DNA of 64,000 nt from Streptomyces sp. NRRL S-1022 (GCF_000720135.1 NZ_JOIU01000026.1:62001-126000); one strand, 5' to 3'. Shown: positions 18,901 to 26,696, counted from the stretch's first letter. Notes: generated from the letters alone by a model not told the origin. Translations and numbers: made by a program.

Positions 18901-19264
18901 CCGGGCCGTCGATGAGGTCGACGCGGGCCAGGGGGCCCTCTCGCAGGTCGAACGGGGTCTGCCAGGCGGCCCGGACAGCACTGTCGCGGTCCTGCACCGT
19001 ACGCGTGCGTCGGACGGGGATCGCCCGGGCCTCCGACCAGTCCAGGACCGCTCCGTCCGCTCCCGGGCGCACCCGGGCGCGCAGGTGCGGGAACGCCTCA
19101 CCCGTCTCGGCGACGGCACGGCGCAGCCGGTCGAAGTTCAGGGTGCCGCTCACCTCGAAGGGGGTGGGAATGATGTGGGTCCACTGCTCGGGGTCGAGTT
19201 TCCAGGAGATCCACATCGCCTCCTGGCCCACGGTCAGCGGGACGTGCGGGATGGGGGTGCTCAT
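9905..19264 (-). CDS. Non-ribosomal peptide synthetase, C-T-(C N-lobe)-C*-A(Thr)-T-C-(C C-lobe)-A-T
   Basis: A 3119-residue NRPS. Domains by approximate residue: condensation C1 1-430 (HHLVHDG 131-137); carrier T1 (GGHS, Ser489); an N-terminal condensation lobe only, 550-705 (HHLLWDG); a full but degenerate condensation domain 725-1150, whose HHxxxDG is HQAVVDR; adenylation A1 1160-1660 (YTSGTTGRPKG); T2 (Ser1710); an Ala/Pro-rich linker; a full condensation domain 1800-2225 (HHLVVDG 1931-1937); a second C-terminal condensation lobe 2235-2490; A2 2500-2990; and T3 (GGNSL). My reading of the A1 specificity residues is DFWNVGMVHK, which matches the known threonine pattern. A2 reads DSMAGGSVAK, which I cannot assign. 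There is no terminal thioesterase. T1 has no adenylation domain of its own. The ATG overlaps the dehydrogenase stop (ATGA). Confidence 0.93.
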   Translation of the reverse strand: MSTPIPHVPLTVGQEAMWISWKLDPEQWTHIIPTPFEVSGTLNFDRLRRAVAETGEAFPHLRARVRPGADGAVLDWSEARAIPVRRTRTVQDRDSAVRAAWQTPFDLREGPLARVDLIDGPDYTVLLIAVHHLVHDGASVLLFLDALRAAYRGDSLPREDHAPALAAFAAHTRNLAYGPQGEEHRLHWKEILADGGGDFTLPAGQEDPRYTVVSEALPADLAAALRDRAAEAGMSFVTVLMGAWYALLRRHSGSTDVLSFLPYHGRALPEVRDRVGYFVNALPVRVPVHADDRYSDLLARVRGRVKEALAHGDLPLPAIMRAAGLTGPEAQRRTHQAVFQYWHAGLHADIDVHDVRLSHDGGEARLSLMDMESTAGFRLALMVREDSCGTHLLWKDPAGSLGAAVVRAMAEDYSSILRAIAADPDAPLAEVPASDGPARAGTATPSAEAPAGSAGWDARVWEMAEVWQSVLGSGPVGAEDSFFELGGHSLLAETLVAAVRDRFPGTSARIRTLFDHPRLADFTARVLPATGTPRTAPAPARMPHTEPAGDTFPASSFQRRIWLAQRVAGDPAAYNVPLAWRVEEPLDADAVTRALAATIARHEILRTAFHEVDGDLMQTVRAPWTPHVERVDLSGHPDSDEALNAWIRTAAHEPFDLTTGRLLTAALIELGDAGQVLFVCLHHLLWDGECENILLKELDAHYTQPSASSAAERPSGYDATAPAAEDTHPASAHQERMWFVDRFETGYLYPAAPTYHNLPLFLRLDALPDRTRLAESVTAVVTAHEVLRTELLDVDGRPVQHVRPGAAVVPEWLPPAGGTDRDRSVPDALTAWGREPFDLCAGPLLRVAVQPDAGTPGGWIALSGHQAVVDRVSLLTVAEQILAGPAGEAPLPSSYRTWLDAADEDTHQAHLAARAAVLQPPADPLRLPERRTRDAVHVYEERSVAFSLPSGLGLRTAADRLGADVPEIALAAFAALLQWYSGQEDMVLGLSHAGRDERDRHVVGPLGNLLPVRLRPRARQSFADLVAHTAAETAHARAHDRARFDELVRAVDPSKDMSRTALFDVLYSYLPAAAPLTGPDGTLAHVVDTAGGRGKYDLHLALQPDGDGHRGHLVYNGLYFDHDQISAMAEHYVEAVRQLTERPEREVSGIDPLSERERHVQLKVWNATGASYAETPAHELIARQATVRPEATALTDGEVMVSYGDLMADARAVARGLLAAGVRPGELVALLFPRGADQVRAVLGTLLAGAAYLPIDPAIPAERRTFILSDSGVRLALAPGAGTGGDFDGTVLALDALLTAPAGEETALPAVPLDSPAYCIYTSGTTGRPKGVVLTHRNLVRLLVNDRLPFSFGPADVWTMFHSYAFDFSVWELFGGLVHGGRVVLVSEDETRDPGLFFDLLQRERVTVLNQTPSAFRRLLGLHPTTPDGLSALRCVVFGGEALRPGMLTEWSERFPHVRLVNMYGITETTVHASVRTVTRSDMETDTSVVGTPIPTTRLYLLDRHTGRRLLPVGAVGEIYVAGDGVAGGYLGRPELTAQRFVPSPFGDGTLFRSGDLAAYLPDGSLRFIGRADSQVQLRGYRIEPGEVQTVLCGHPDVSDAVVFAEDDRLVGVVQSERELGAAELRSHLAQRLPSYMVPSLFHVVPAIPLTVNGKVDVKELRARTADLAVPARREPRAGTAAELAAVWRELLDVPAVGEDDSFFALGGHSMLVVRLIGEIADRFGAELPIKILFETPRLGDLADLIDATPGRRGTAPAAPAPAVRQEPAPAAPAPAAPVASTADARRPVAARPDPSAAGDESPASAFQRRMWLAEQMGQGALAHVSLGWTVTGALDIDVLEDALARLVAGHEILRTAFRMRGGTVRQVVEQPWRPHVHTFVAEDGDGPEEAAARWLDEAAGRPFDLASGQLLRAAVADCGPRGTAFMLCVHHLVVDGESVRVLIRELERCHRDSLAGVPTAPPALQYGPFTAAAEVTGAARREADLAFWQERLEGWPARLGLPAPERPEAHGAVPIALPDGLLGRLRPVMAEHGASWFMIMAAALATALHRCGGMPALTFGVPASIRDAASADLLGPCLNHVVLRSAQTAGTTARDALTAMRTEVLDAFEHAHAPFDEVLARLRPEQTAGSAPYTDVVLNMNLRGDRRAVLGDAELRPVSTESMWLREVKFGATLTVTEQDGELSAVLSHRGDRVSAADAARLADAVAAYLVDLATDVLPAQYRDFVRAQSTARSSSRHEASLAHWQQRLEGAPAYLELPAPEEPAPHGVVDLVLPEGTGERLRTLHERYGISPFMTAATALAVLLHRRTGTDDVVISGPMTNRGRNGLAEVFGPCLNTVPLRSRLRPGATVRDMLEAMRDETLEAFAHGEVPFEDVIDRINPPRRPGRTPYGDVSLSFSTAAARPRTLGGRTLSAVPLDGEDAAYTGKLGLTVALVLDGAHLRGRISYHGGLLRRTDVEEMAGTLTTLLDRLPDSLDTPVAALDLLPPQEAERIRAWEHGPRPGPVTTVPALVLHQARTRPGAPAVESTRGTLDYRGLVRRARALAAALKPHLSDEAPTVALLLERGEDFVVAMLAAWFAEAAFCPLDPSWPAARQEYVLDDVRADVLLTRTGTALPATGAATVVDIAEVADAEHGKDTEDLPDWSADSRAYVIYTSGTTGKPKGVAVRHGGLANLVRSAASTMGLGAGDRCSHLLSVSFDSSQMEVWQALANGACLIPHEEPVTPSTLGAWLDAKGVTAAFCATALAEAMWSSSTTTPRALRWLGIGGAALSQRPPAPLPYRVLNSYGPTENTVASSEHIVDSAGTAPLNCIGRPLAGVRMLVLDEAVQRVPLGTVGEIHLAGDSLAEGYLHRPELTEERFRTIELDGGRLRVYRTGDLGRRLPDGSVEYLGRADRQLKLRGYRVEPGEIEHFLQQQPEVAQAAVTGDPHRTPALVAYVTPRGEHTPDSAGLLRRARAELPAFMVPEAVVVLAALPLTTSGKVDHAALPRPERADLVGTVGHVAPGNDTERKVAALWSEVLGLPEISVHDTFFDLGGNSLALAKLHSRIVTAFGRELPITTLFEHPTVSALARALGAAAEPGRPAGTPDGPGHPKRPVRSGRPVRRGRRRPGTQGGE

Positions 19265-21054
19265 GAGGTGCTCTTTTCAGTGCTGCCACCGAGGGACGGG
19301 CGTGGGGCGCCGTCGGCGGTGAGGAATGCGTAGGCGGTACCGGACATCCAGGCGGAGGCGACCGCCTCGATGTCCGGTCCGGGCTGGCTCTGGAGCCGGC
19401 CGAGGAGATCGGTCACCCGCTGCCGGGCGGCGGTGCAGAAGACGTCGGCCAGTGCCTGGGCGCTGTCGTCCCCGGCGGCCGAGAGTGTGGAGGCGCGGGC
19501 GAGCGTGAGGGCCACGCCGAGGATCTCCCGCGTGACCGCGGCGAGTTGGATAAGGGTGCGTTCCGCGGCGTCGAGCTCCGCCCGGTCGGGGTGGCTGCGG
19601 GCCAGGTCGAGGCAGGTGCGTCCGAAGGCCCGGGTCTGCCGCGCCGCCCAGCGCAGGTGGCCGAGGTTGCGGTCGCTGAGGACCGTGCCGGTGGTGTCCA
19701 GGGGGACCTCGTCGCCGCCTTCGAGTTCTGCGGCGTGGTCCGGCTCGGGGTAGTAGTACGAAAGGATCGCCCGCTGGCCGATCCAGTTGTCGATCTGGAA
19801 GTCGACACCGCCGGAGATGCGCAGGTTGCGCAGGTCCCGCAGGAAGCGTTCCACGGGAACGGGAGGAGCGCCGCGCAGCCGCTTGCTGGGCGCGGTTTCG
19901 TACCCCTCCCCGGCCAGCAGGGACATGGCGCGCTCGGCGACGTCCCAGGCGAGGAGGGAGGAGGCGTTCTTGACGGCGTTCTGCTCGAACCGGAGGTTGA
20001 GGCCCCGCCCCTGGTCCTCGGGGAGCAGGCACCACTGGGCCATGGTCTCGATGGCGAAGGTGTCGGCCAGGCTCTCGGCGAGCCGCCGCCGTACCTCGTC
20101 GTATTCCGCCAGCGGCCGTTCGTCGATGAGGCGGCGGGCGGCGAAGTCACGCATCCAGCCGACGCACAGCCGGGCGACGGCGAGCGACGGGGCGGCGATC
20201 AGGTGCATCCGGCCGCGGCCGACGAGCCGGGCGGTGGCGGGGGTGGTGCGGACGACGTGGCCGAGGTCCCGCTCGACGAGCATGTGGCCGCCGCGGACCC
20301 GCACGTCCCTGAACTCCAGCCAGCCGTTGGGGAATCCCCTGATTCCCATGTACGTGTGCCAGTCACCGCTGGTCACTCCGGGGCTGTCGGTGCGCACGAA
20401 GAACATCCGCACCCGGTCGACGCCGTCCTCGTTGACCGTGGCGGAAACGCTGACCACCTCGGCGACGGGCGCGTGTCCGACGAAGACCTTGCTGCCGTTG
20501 AGCAGGTAGTCGTCGGTTCCCTCGATGCGGGTGGCGGTGGTGAACCGGCGCTGGTTGGCGGCCCCTTGCGGTTCGCTGTCCGCGCTGGCGGAGCGCGCTC
20601 CCCGGCGCACCACGTCACCGAGCAGTTCACGCAACGGGCCCTCGGGCGCCACGGTGAGGAACGCCCCGGCGCCGAGCGCGTTCTCGATGGCCAGGGACAG
20701 GGCCACCGGTGTGCTGTGCGCGGCGGCCGTCGACACCATGCGGAAGGTGTTGTAGTGCGACAGGGCGTGTCCGCCGAGGGCGGGGTCGGCCTGCAGTGCG
20801 AAGTAACCACGCCGGCCCAGCTCGTCGAGGAACCCGTCGGGCAGGGCGGCCCGGGCGTCGACGTCGTCGGGGTCGATCTGCTCACGTAAGAGGGCGGTCA
20901 GCTCCTCGGTCAGCTTCTCCCCGGTCGCGGCGTCCGCGGGGTCCTGCACGGGGAAGTCGCGGACGAGGTCCCAGCGGAAGCGGCCCTGGTAGAGCTCCTC
21001 CAGGAAGCTGACGCGGTCCGGATCACTGGTCGCATTCCGTGTCGTGGTTGCCAA
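19261..21054 (-). CDS. Acyl-CoA dehydrogenase family protein, first gene of the NRPS/PKS operon
   Basis: A 597-residue flavoprotein of the acyl-CoA dehydrogenase fold, with the usual N-terminal helical part, a middle segment (LLNGSKVFVGHAP, MGIRGFPNGWLEF) and a helical C-terminal half. It is about 200 residues longer than the common 380-residue enzymes. In biosynthetic clusters such enzymes desaturate acyl chains or carrier-bound amino acids to supply a building block; the actual substrate here is unknown. The start appears to be a TTG at 21052-21054, with AAGGA six bases upstream. The stop overlaps the NRPS start. It probably supplies or modifies the unit loaded on T1 of the NRPS, which is inference. 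Confidence 0.88.
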   Translation of the reverse strand: MATTTRNATSDPDRVSFLEELYQGRFRWDLVRDFPVQDPADAATGEKLTEELTALLREQIDPDDVDARAALPDGFLDELGRRGYFALQADPALGGHALSHYNTFRMVSTAAAHSTPVALSLAIENALGAGAFLTVAPEGPLRELLGDVVRRGARSASADSEPQGAANQRRFTTATRIEGTDDYLLNGSKVFVGHAPVAEVVSVSATVNEDGVDRVRMFFVRTDSPGVTSGDWHTYMGIRGFPNGWLEFRDVRVRGGHMLVERDLGHVVRTTPATARLVGRGRMHLIAAPSLAVARLCVGWMRDFAARRLIDERPLAEYDEVRRRLAESLADTFAIETMAQWCLLPEDQGRGLNLRFEQNAVKNASSLLAWDVAERAMSLLAGEGYETAPSKRLRGAPPVPVERFLRDLRNLRISGGVDFQIDNWIGQRAILSYYYPEPDHAAELEGGDEVPLDTTGTVLSDRNLGHLRWAARQTRAFGRTCLDLARSHPDRAELDAAERTLIQLAAVTREILGVALTLARASTLSAAGDDSAQALADVFCTAARQRVTDLLGRLQSQPGPDIEAVASAWMSGTAYAFLTADGAPRPSLGGSTEKSTS

Positions 21055-21903
21055 GTGGCGTTCCTTACCTAGGGAAAGACGGCCGTACGGCGGGGGAAGG
21101 GCCGGGCGGCGAGGGGGGAGAAAGAGCGGGGTTGCGGGGGCTCAAGCCAGGGCGACGCGGAGGCCAGGGAGCGGAGCGAGCGCGGAGAGGGGTCGCGCGC
21201 CGACGGGCGTGGGGCGGGGCGGGCACGGGGAGTCCCGGTCCGGCGTCCGGCGCGTATGCGGGGCGAGTTCGCCGGGCCTTGCCCGGCGATGACGGCGGCG
21301 CGAAGCGTGTCGAAGGTCGGCGCGGACTGCCGACGGTGTGTCAGGTGGAGAGGTCGCCGCCCAACGGTGCGCTTGCCATGGTGTGCCGTTGTGACGGCCG
21401 GGGACGACGAGCGCGACGGGCATCTGCTCGGCGCAAGGACCTAACGACTCGACGGCATTCTGCCGTTCGAGCCAACCGGCTGAGACGTACACACCAATCC
21501 TTGCGTTCTGACGTGGGAGTGCGGTGGCTCAGAATGGTCGATGCTTCCGCGCCGCGATAAGCCTCGCATGGGAGGGGGCGGCAAGAATGACGGAGCTGAC
21601 CGCTTCTTTTCATGATGCTAGTCGGCCACTTGATGTCATGTCTGTGAGCCATCTCACCATGCGGAATGGAACCGGAATGGCCCGGAGATGCTCGCCCCGT
21701 CGCAGATACTCGGCGCGCAACTTCGGGGAAGCGCAAGGCAATTACACGCCATTCACTTGACGTTATTCCCCCTGTTCCAGATTGCTTCCGCAACGTTCGG
21801 CCGAACTGGTGCCGGTGCGGATCGCGCTGCCCCGAGCCGGTGCCGCCGTACCGGGACCGCGAGGTCGGTGGCGTGGAGGCGGCGGAGTACCAGCGTGTGC
21901 TGA
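21055..21903. other. Upstream region of the biosynthetic operon, no gene seen
   Basis: No convincing coding frame is visible in either direction. The part next to the dehydrogenase is very GC-rich. From about 21530 to 21780 the base composition becomes more even (for example CTTCTTTTCATGATGCTAGT), which fits a promoter or regulatory zone for the minus-strand operon. I could not pick out a definite promoter or operator. Confidence 0.3.
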
Positions 21904-22101
21904 AAGGCCGCCTACGCGGGCATCAACCCCAAGACCACCAAGGACAACCAGGGCGGGCAGTTCGACCGCCTCCACCTTTCCGTCACCGGCGACGAGTCGA
22001 ACTCCGTCACCCTCAAGCTGTCGCAGACGGTCACCGTCGACCGGCCCGTGGCGACCAACTGGCACGCCGACCCGGCCGACGCCGTACCCTTCTCCGCCTG
22101 A
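21904..22101 (+). pseudogene. C-terminal fragment of an unidentified protein
   Basis: The frame reads KAAYAGINPKTTKDNQGGQ, then VTLKLSQTVTVDRPVATNW, ending PFSA and a TGA at 22099-22101. It begins directly after an in-frame TGA (21901-21903), where a Trp codon would make sense. The residue pattern looks like real protein, and the sense is not repeated on the other strand. No start, ribosome site or upstream domain exists, so it is the tail of a lost gene. I do not recognise the family. Confidence 0.4.
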
Positions 22102-22723
22102 CGAGCCGCGCCGGGCACCCGCGCGGGTGCCCGGCGTCCCGGCCCCACCGACGCCCCGTCGCCCCGGCCTCCTCGCCATGCCGTCAGGGGTGGTGCCCGC
22201 ATCCCTCAGTCGTGGAGTACGCGGTCGTGCTCGGCTCGGTGGGGGTCGCTGCGTACGTTGAACACCCCCAGGCCGCCGGAGGGCGGCCGGCCGTCGACCG
22301 ACAGCCGGTAGTCCGTAGCGGGCTCGTAGATCGTGTTGCGGACCTGGATGTCGCAACGCCCATTGCCTGCACTCGTCCGCCGATCGCCGCCGAACGGCAT
22401 CTTCCGCGCGCGTCGTACCGCAGAATTCACCGCCCCGACTTTTCCATGCAACAGTCCGGAAGTGGCATACGCAGGCAGTGGTGTGTAACCACTCGAAAAC
22501 CGGGCCGTCGCACTTGTCTTCGACGTCCGGGCGAGCCCTGCGGCGCTGACGGCAGGCGGGAATGCTCCCGGGTTCCGGGGGCACCGGCGCACAGGTGAGC
22601 TGGGGAGCGCCCGGCGGGCGCCACCCAGTCGGAGTCGGCCGCGAGGAAAGCGAAGAGACTCGTTTCGACAGAGAAGTTGAGAAGGAAGCCCCTTCATGGC
22701 CTCGCCGTGGGTAACGGTAGCAG
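22102..22723. other. Region between remnants; a short protein-like tail on the minus strand
   Basis: No complete gene is seen. On the minus strand, between about 22380 and the stop at 22206-22208, one frame reads NTIYEPATDYRLSVDGRPPS and continues GGLGVFNVRSDP. It looks like a real protein end, but there is no start or upstream match. It could be another decayed coding end. Confidence 0.25.
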
Positions 22724-24883
22724 TCAGCTGGGGATCAAGTCGCGCAGGTTTTCGAGGGTGATGATCCGTGAGTCCGGATGGAGTCCCTCGGGATGTTCGA
22801 GGCCGATGTACGTCACCGGCTCGTCCGGGGCCGGCCCGCCGTCCCACAGGTTCACTGCCGGCGGACATCAGGTCGACCAGGTATCCCATCGTCAGGGACT
22901 CGCGTTCCACGAACGCGCGCACCGCCTTCGACACGGACACCTGGTTCTCCTCGACCCGGTTGGCCGAGGAGATGCCCCTCAGATACAGGTGCAGCCACTT
23001 CGCGCGCCACCGGCCGTCGTCGCCGCGCTGGAACACCAGTGGCAGCGCCACCCGGCCCGCTCCACGCAGCTCGGACTTCATCCGTACCGTGCGTGGCTCG
23101 AACGGGCGGCCCTTCTGCTCCCCGTCGCGCAGCATGAAGCCGAAGAACGACTCCTCGACCTCCTCGAAGCCCTCGCCGGCGTAGATGTTGACCTGCGGGA
23201 CGATGAAGGTGCTGCGCACGCGGTCCAAGGACAGGTTGATGAACTCCGATGCCCCGTCGGGCGCCTCGGTAATGTCGCCCGAATGCTCGCCCCCGACGGC
23301 TGTGAGGGAGGTGTAGGAGAGCCAGGAATCGGTGCTGTAGTCGGTGTCGAGAAGCAGCGCCGAGAGGTCGTAGTCGGTCCTTCTCCCGGTCTCCTTCCAG
23401 TACACGAAGAAGCGCAGCTGCTCGCCGTCGACCCGGCAGGTCGACCCGCGCGGCAGTACGCCGAGGCCGGCCGCACTCGCCCGGCCGCTGAGCGGGAGCG
23501 CCACGTCGAGGACATCGGGGTCCAGCAGCAGTGGGCCCGGCACGGGGAGCCGGCGGCGCAGCTCGGCGTCGAGGGCGGCGATCAGACGGTCGCGGTCGGC
23601 GGCCGGCACCGGCGGCCGGAGGTCCGGACTCACCCAGGCGCGGCCGCGGCGGTTGACGAAGATCCGCGGTTCGCCGCTTTCCCGTGCCCGGTTGTGGAGG
23701 TGCTCGCGCACCGACAGCACGACCCGGCCGGAGACCTGGGGAGCGACCTTCATAGCGGCGGCCACCACAGCATCCCGTTCGCCCTGGTCCGCGGCGATGC
23801 GCAGCAGGAGGTCCAGGGCGCGGAACAGCTTGCCGGGAGCGGGCTTCAGCAGCTCCACCGCGCCGGGGACGTCGGAGGCGACGAGCAGTTCCTCGATCCG
23901 GCTGTCGAAGGACCGTGCTTCCTTCTCACCCCGTGCGACCGCGAACACGTCGGCGGCGTGCGGCCAGCGGGGGTACTCGTGCGGGTGAAGGCGTTCACCG
24001 AGCCGCTTGAAGGGCTCCCGGTGCGCGTGCACGTCGGCGAGCTTCCCGGGGTTCGCCGCGACCACGGCGTCCAGGCCTGCGAGCAGTCCCCGGCGCACCG
24101 GCCGTGGCAGCGACCGGAACCGGGTGCGTTCGCGCAGCGTCACGTCGCCCCCCGACAGCGCGCAGGCCAGCCGGAGTACGTCGGTGACGGTGTCCAGGAG
24201 GAGGTCGGCCCCGACACCGAGCCGGGCCTCGTTGACGACCGCCCGGTTCTCCCGTACCGGGATGGCCTCCGGCTGGGGGCCGAGCGCACACCGCTCGGCG
24301 AGCATCTTGAGGTCGCGCAGGTCGTCCTCGCCCAGCGGTGTCGTGCTGCCGGCCAGGGCCAGGTACAGGTCGGTGAGCTCCTCGTCCAGATCGCGGCCGA
24401 GATGCAGGACGGTGACCCGGTCGCCCGCCGAGGCGATCAGTTCCGCCTGTGCCGCGAGCATCTCCTCGTAGGTGTGCTGGTACGAGCCGTACGCGGGGAG
24501 GCTGAGCAGGTCCAGCACCCCCCTCCCCAGCTGCCTCACCACGCTCTCACGTGACGTGTCGTCACCGAGGGCCTTCCCCACGCACCGCGTCCAGAACTCC
24601 TCGGTGTCCGGCACGTTCGCCGGGAAGTCGATGAAGTACGAGTTGTGCCGGACGTGGTCGCCCACCATCTCGCTCACGGTGCGCAGCGTCCGCCTGGCGG
24701 CGTGCACGACCGTGCTCTCGGACAGCCTCGACAGCCGCTCCAGCAGACCGAGAGCTTGAAGCCCACGGAGGTCAGTGCCGCGTCGAACTGCCGTGCGGCG
24801 ACGGCTCCTTCCCCGGCGGGGCCCTGGGGAGCAGGGAGACGGTGAGTGTGCCGGATGACCGGCGATTCGAGACTGTGCGTCAT
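22724..24883 (-). pseudogene. TerD-like domain protein with two frameshifts
   Basis: The ATG at 24881-24883 opens a protein whose first 45 or so residues (to ALTSVGFKLS) are in one frame. After about 24741 the sense moves by one base to LLERLSRLSESTVVHAARRT and runs on to LTMGYLVDLMS near 22870. It then shifts again to end VTYIGLEHPEGLHPDSRIIT and a TGA at 22724-22726. The long helical N-terminal half resembles other large actinobacterial TerD-domain proteins. The C-terminal half has TerD-like features (RFFVYWKETGRRTDYDLSAL, then LDTDYST), so it belongs to the tellurium-resistance/Ca-binding stress family. Without the two single-base shifts it would be one gene of about 720 residues. Decay and sequencing indels cannot be separated here. 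Confidence 0.7.
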
Positions 24884-24987
24884 TTCAGGATGACCGCGGA
24901 GGTGCACGGGTCGGGGCACAGGGGTTTAGTCGAAGGCTTGACAGAGGTCAGGGCCGGAATCCGGCTTGGCGGGAGTACTGGCCCTGT

Positions 24988-25533
24988 TCAGGTCCTGCGC
25001 CGCAGTAAGCGGCTGGCGAGAGTCGGCGTGGTGATTCTCAGGCGGTCTCGTGACGCCTCGGGCCCTTCGAGGCCGCGATAGAAGGCATATCGTTCGCGGA
25101 TCACCGCGGCTGCCCGGGACAGGTCGACGAGCGTGCCGCTCCCGTCGGGTGCAATCAGCCAATAGGGTGCCCGCCTGCGGGGAAGCGCCGCTCTGGCCGT
25201 TCTGGCGGCATAGGGTGCAGGGCAGGAGATCACTCCTCCCGTCAGGAGGACGCCGTGCCCGTCGGCGACGGGTTGTAAGAGACGCCACGTGCCGAAGAAT
25301 TCGACCGTCCCCCGGTCAGCACTGTGCAGCACCGGGCCGACCGGGTCCATCAGCTCCAGCGCCTCTCGACCGAACGTGGCGCTGACCCGCAGTACGGAAA
25401 AGAACCCCAGTGGGATGTCGACTGGCTGCCCCGCATCCCACACGCTCAAGCACGCGGTGGGGACAGGATGGAAGCCGGCCAGCCACCTGGCTCCGGCCGA
25501 GGCGTCCCGTTCAGTAAGAGCCGGTTCGTGCAC
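24988..25533 (-). CDS. Hypothetical protein, 181 residues
   Basis: The start is a GTG at 25531-25533, preceded by a GAGAGAAG ribosome site. The protein has no signal peptide or membrane segment. It contains a globular pattern (ELMDPVGPVLHSADRGTVEF, then LIAPDGSGTLVDLSR) and a basic C-terminus. The PVGPVL...GTVEFF section resembles a regulatory or nucleotide-binding module seen in several Streptomyces hypothetical proteins, but I cannot name a function. It stands alone, facing the TerD-like gene. Confidence 0.6.
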   Translation of the reverse strand: MHEPALTERDASAGARWLAGFHPVPTACLSVWDAGQPVDIPLGFFSVLRVSATFGREALELMDPVGPVLHSADRGTVEFFGTWRLLQPVADGHGVLLTGGVISCPAPYAARTARAALPRRRAPYWLIAPDGSGTLVDLSRAAAVIRERYAFYRGLEGPEASRDRLRITTPTLASRLLRRRT

Positions 25534-26180
25534 TGTCTTCTCTCTGTTCGTCAGGCGCCGGCATCAGCGGCGTGGGGGCGGATCGGGACGCTGGGCGCGG
25601 GCATCCTCACGGTCTCCCGGCACGGGTGTGTGAGCGGCGCAGCACGATGTGCGCACCGAACCGGCGCATCGACCGCAGCTTCACCGGGCTGCGGAGCCGC
25701 TGCCCGTGTCATTGGCGTATCAGCCCCGCCCGGTCGTGGACGTGCGCGACCGTACATCCTGCCGAAGCTGCGCCGCCCAGAAGTCGGCGGGCGGAACGCG
25801 TGACGACCTCCGGTCCGGAGCACCTTCGGGTACCAGGACGTGGACGACGAACAGGTTATGACTGGTCGCCGTGATCCGACGCATCGCTCGGGGGGAATCC
25901 CTCACGAAAGGGCTTCTTTGCGAGAGTGATGGTTACTGCGTTCGGCCACGACTACGCGGTCCTGTCCGCGTAGTCGGGACGCTTGCAGCGCGATTGCCGG
26001 CGGCGAGGAGTGCGGCCGGATCTCCGGGGTGGGCACCCCGCAGACGGTGTTCGTGCGGGTTATCCCCTCCTACCGAATGCGGCCACGACGAGGCTTCTAC
26101 TCTCAACCGTGGATCAGCGGTCTGTGTTCATCGGATCGCCGAATCCGCAAACCCTCAACTCGTCGGAAAGGAAGTGGGAC
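25534..26180. other. Non-coding stretch before the secreted-protein cassette, with an inverted repeat
   Basis: Several short open frames exist but none has convincing composition and a ribosome site. A perfect 10-bp inverted repeat (GACTACGCGG, six-base loop, CCGCGTAGTC) at 25950-25975 lies about 200 bases before the first secreted-protein gene. It has no T-run. The stretch probably holds the promoter and any operator of that cassette. Confidence 0.35.
25950..25975. repeat. Perfect 10-bp inverted repeat, possible operator or terminator
   Basis: GACTACGCGG and CCGCGTAGTC flank TCCTGT. It lies in a gene-free stretch, so it may be a binding site for a dimeric regulator or an RNA hairpin ending an upstream transcript. 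Confidence 0.5.
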
Positions 26181-26696
26181 ATGCCGAACTCACCGCTCAC
26201 CCGAAGTATCTGCGCGAGCGTTGCCGCCGTGGCCATCGGTGGTGCGCTGGTCCCCGCGAGCGATGCGGCTGCGGCACCGGCCATGGAGGCCCACGAGTCG
26301 GCCGCGATCAGCCGGCAGGCCACCGTGCAGGGCGTCGGGCTCGATGTCTTCACGAAGGTCGTCGATGTCAGCGGCAAGCTGTACGACATCATCAACGAGG
26401 CCATCGCCGTCAAGCAGAATCGCGGCGGATACGTCAAGAGCCTGATGGAGGGCGCCTTCTACGACGCTCGCCAGCGGTACAACGTCCTGGTGATCAAGTG
26501 GGACCACCCCTACACCTTGAATGTCAACGGTGTCGTCTACGACGCCCGGGTTCACGCCAGCGGCTACCCCGACTTCCACGTGGTCGTCTTCGATTCGGGG
26601 ACGGTCGTGAACCGCGGTGACGCCAGCTGGATCAACTGGGCCTTCCAGGGCTGGTTCGACCGCAACGGCAACACCGTCAACTTCCACCGCTCGTAG
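26181..26696 (+). CDS. Small secreted protein, tandem family member 1
   Basis: A 171-residue protein. The ATG has GGAAAGGAAG upstream. A signal peptide (positively charged start, hydrophobic core, AAAA-P cleavage region near residue 33) precedes a mature domain without Cys. Its end reads RGDASWINWAFQGWFDRNGN, closely followed by VNFHRS. That end is shared in nearly the same form with the next gene and in looser form with the third and fourth. Related Streptomyces proteins are often labelled stress protein without tested function. It is first of four tandem genes on the plus strand. Confidence 0.85.
   Translation: MPNSPLTRSICASVAAVAIGGALVPASDAAAAPAMEAHESAAISRQATVQGVGLDVFTKVVDVSGKLYDIINEAIAVKQNRGGYVKSLMEGAFYDARQRYNVLVIKWDHPYTLNVNGVVYDARVHASGYPDFHVVVFDSGTVVNRGDASWINWAFQGWFDRNGNTVNFHRS

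Noticed and set aside
9917..19333. Very long plus-strand open frames opposite the NRPS
   Set aside because: They are antisense shadows of high-GC codons; their translations are Gly/Val/Arg-rich without motifs, while the minus strand has complete domains.
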